64,000 bases of DNA. It comes from Glutamicibacter soli (GTDB taxonomy: Bacteria; Actinomycetota; Actinomycetes; Actinomycetales; Micrococcaceae). Positions within the stretch are counted from its first letter, which is position 1. Each line of letters opens with the position of its first letter. The position numbers and the translations under genes are program-made. The stretch covers positions 17,883 through 81,882 of the forward strand of contig NZ_POAF01000009.1 of the NCBI RefSeq assembly GCF_003309065.1, in the 5' to 3' direction. The notes beneath the pieces are model-generated. The model worked only from the letters and a program-made list of their open reading frames with translations. It made no database searches and was not told the origin of the DNA. This document shows positions 62,591-64,000 of the stretch, piece after piece.

Positions 62591-64000
62591 TTAGGCAGCG
62601 GTGTAAAGCCGGTTCCGCTGCGGTATCTGCAACGGATCCACATGCTTCGGGAACAAGATATACGCCAATCCCCCGATCTTGACCAAGGTCAGCAACCCGG
62701 CATGGATCGCCAAATGATGCCGACGGCACAAACACGACGCATTACGGCAACTGGTCTGCCCGCCATGCTCCCACCAATCATCATGATGGCACTCAAGCAT
62801 CTCCGGCGGCGCAGCGCACCCAGGCACAATACACCCCCGATCCCGGGCCAACGCGGCCCGCTTGATCGCCTCGGTGAAGAACCGCTGGGACCGCCCCACA
62901 TCCAGCGGCTGCCCGTCGGGCCCGAAGATCACCCGGTAAATCGCCCCCTCACACATCAACCTCCCGGTCTCCGCCGCGTCGAGCCCCACCCCGTGATCCG
63001 TGGTCGAGGTCAGCATCTCGGGGTGCCGCAAATCCTCCAGGGCCTTGAGCTGGATGTGGATCCCGACCCGTGGCGCGATGGTCTTCGCCCCCGGCCCCGA
63101 GAAACCGGATCCGAGGGCTGCGAGGAACGCGTTCAGCCGGCGCTGGGCCGGCGGCACGTCTGCGTCGCCTCCCAGCTCCGGGTCCTGGTCGCTGTATTCG
63201 GTCCGCGGCTGCCCGGCGGCATCCCCGGAGCCATGGCCTGCATCCTCGTGGCCGGTTTCCGCACCCCCGGAATCCTGGCCTTCCTGGCCCTCGGAGGACT
63301 CCTGGGCGTGCTGGCTCTTCGAGGACTCCGGGGAATCGTGGCCCTCCGAGGAGCCCGGGGAGCTATCGCCGGCAGCTTGCCACGCGTCGAAGTCGAGGAG
63401 GTTCTCCCGGCCTTCCTCCGCCGGGCGATGCCCGAACCCGGCATCAGGACCGGCACCAGCACTGGTATCGAGGCCGGACCAGTCAGGAGCCGGCTCATCC
63501 GAACTGAACAACGTATCGGTCTGCACCTCGCCCTGTTCCTCACTGTGGGGGTCTTCGGTGCCGTGCTCGGGTTGCGGCGAACCGGCCCGGGCGGCCTTGC
63601 CGGCCTGGGTGCGCGGGTTGTCCGCCTGCCCCATCAACGAGCGCAACTGCTCGGCCTGCTCCCCCGCCGCGCGCAGGTCGTAGCAGTCCACCCCGGCCCG
63701 GGTGCCGCGGAAGAAGATCCCGGTCTCCACAGCCCGCTGCTTGCCGTGCTCGCGCCGGTAGTCGGAGATCAAGGTGGAAACCTGTTTCTCGCTGGTGGTG
63801 CGGTTCGGCTCGGCCAAGGCGGCCAGTACGTGCTCTTCCATGAGTGCCCCGTCGGCGTGCCGGGCGGTCGGCGGCAACGGGAGCCCCTCGAAGCAGGTGT
63901 CGGCCGGTTCGAACTTGTCCAGCGCCCGGGCCGCCTGCGCGATCCGGCGCGGGTCCACGGCCCCCGGAGCCTGGTACAGCCGGGCCAGCCCGGCCGTACC
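62591..64000 (-). CDS. DUF222 (13E12) family HNH endonuclease (partial, start beyond the window)
   Basis: At least 469 codons; the frame stays open to the last base, so the start lies to the right. The C-terminal HNH domain reads CIVPGCAAPPEMLECHHDDWWEHGGQTSCRNASCLCRRHHLAIHAG. Upstream are the DUF222 region and a long low-complexity Glu/Ser/Gly/Asp linker (EDPHSEEQGEVQ, SSEGHDSPESSKSQHAQESSEGQEGQDSG) that splits the protein. Such genes are numerous in actinobacteria and thought to be selfish or repair-related. Confidence 0.9.
   Translation of the reverse strand, partial: GTAGLARLYQAPGAVDPRRIAQAARALDKFEPADTCFEGLPLPPTARHADGALMEEHVLAALAEPNRTTSEKQVSTLISDYRREHGKQRAVETGIFFRGTRAGVDCYDLRAAGEQAEQLRSLMGQADNPRTQAGKAARAGSPQPEHGTEDPHSEEQGEVQTDTLFSSDEPAPDWSGLDTSAGAGPDAGFGHRPAEEGRENLLDFDAWQAAGDSSPGSSEGHDSPESSKSQHAQESSEGQEGQDSGGAETGHEDAGHGSGDAAGQPRTEYSDQDPELGGDADVPPAQRRLNAFLAALGSGFSGPGAKTIAPRVGIHIQLKALEDLRHPEMLTSTTDHGVGLDAAETGRLMCEGAIYRVIFGPDGQPLDVGRSQRFFTEAIKRAALARDRGCIVPGCAAPPEMLECHHDDWWEHGGQTSCRNASCLCRRHHLAIHAGLLTLVKIGGLAYILFPKHVDPLQIPQRNRLYTAA

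Overview
The window is a high-GC actinobacterial chromosome segment. Gene content (long-form GAPDH, a PucR-type FasR-like regulator beside fabD, DUF3052, DUF3145, DUF2469, AhpE, DUF222/HNH) and gene order point to the Micrococcaceae, i.e. an Arthrobacter- or Glutamicibacter-like organism. The genus is inferred from protein character and synteny, not from a search.

Layout of the chromosomal part. 1-7.3 kb: the 5' part of a GAPDH gene, RNase P RNA (rnpB), an FAD disulfide oxidoreductase, yaaA, a VOC protein, a Nif3 protein, msrA, and the cysteine pair cysK-cysE. 7.3-15.7 kb: a dicarboxylate/amino-acid:cation symporter, a short UvrA-like ATPase with a GNAT enzyme, small proteins, a methyltransferase, and a TetR-controlled divergent unit (quinone-oxidoreductase-type dehydrogenase and DUF1304 protein) with a near-ideal palindromic operator. 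15.7-22 kb: a calcium/carbohydrate-binding lipoprotein and a gluconate module (gnd, gntR, gntP, gntK). 22-28 kb: stress and envelope proteins, a secreted HNH nuclease, two identical tRNA-Val(UAC) genes on either side of an AI-2E family transporter, AhpE and DUF3052. 28.7-37.6 kb: aceE, fasR-like regulator, fabD-acpP-fabF (no fabH), a DHFR-like reductase, a VOC gene interrupted by a stop codon, and DUF3145.

37.7-54.6 kb is the conserved run xerC-dprA-comM-yraN-DUF2469-rnhB-lepB read on the minus strand, but dprA is cut in two by a 10.7-kb integrated element (39304-50016). Its left end carries a large serine recombinase. The recombination site can be placed to a TT dinucleotide: joining the two dprA pieces there restores the reading frame and the usual FLxRNRLIAA motif, and TT sits at the centre of imperfect dyads in both reconstructed attB and attP. 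The element is a decayed phage-like island: a primase in two fragments, an endolysin tail, an intact holin and endonuclease VII, and a probable recombination directionality factor. Between these remnants sit likely anti-phage genes: a translationally coupled pair (Mrr-like DUF4365 protein plus an unrecognised 404-aa partner), a TIR-domain protein, a TIGR02391 protein and a membrane/coiled-coil protein. The DUF4365 pair abuts the broken primase and is the best candidate here for an undescribed defence module. A perfect TATAAT box points out of the right end and would lie just upstream of the recombinase only in the circular form.

54.7-62 kb: a prodomain-like lipoprotein and a large LAETG-anchored trypsin-like protease lie between two paralogous signal peptidase I genes, followed (minus strand, reading back) by rplS, trmD, rimM, khpA and rpsP, the ribosome/tRNA operon. 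A LysE exporter and the C-terminal part of a DUF222/HNH protein close the window. Most convergent gene pairs are separated by long perfect hairpins that probably act as two-way terminators.
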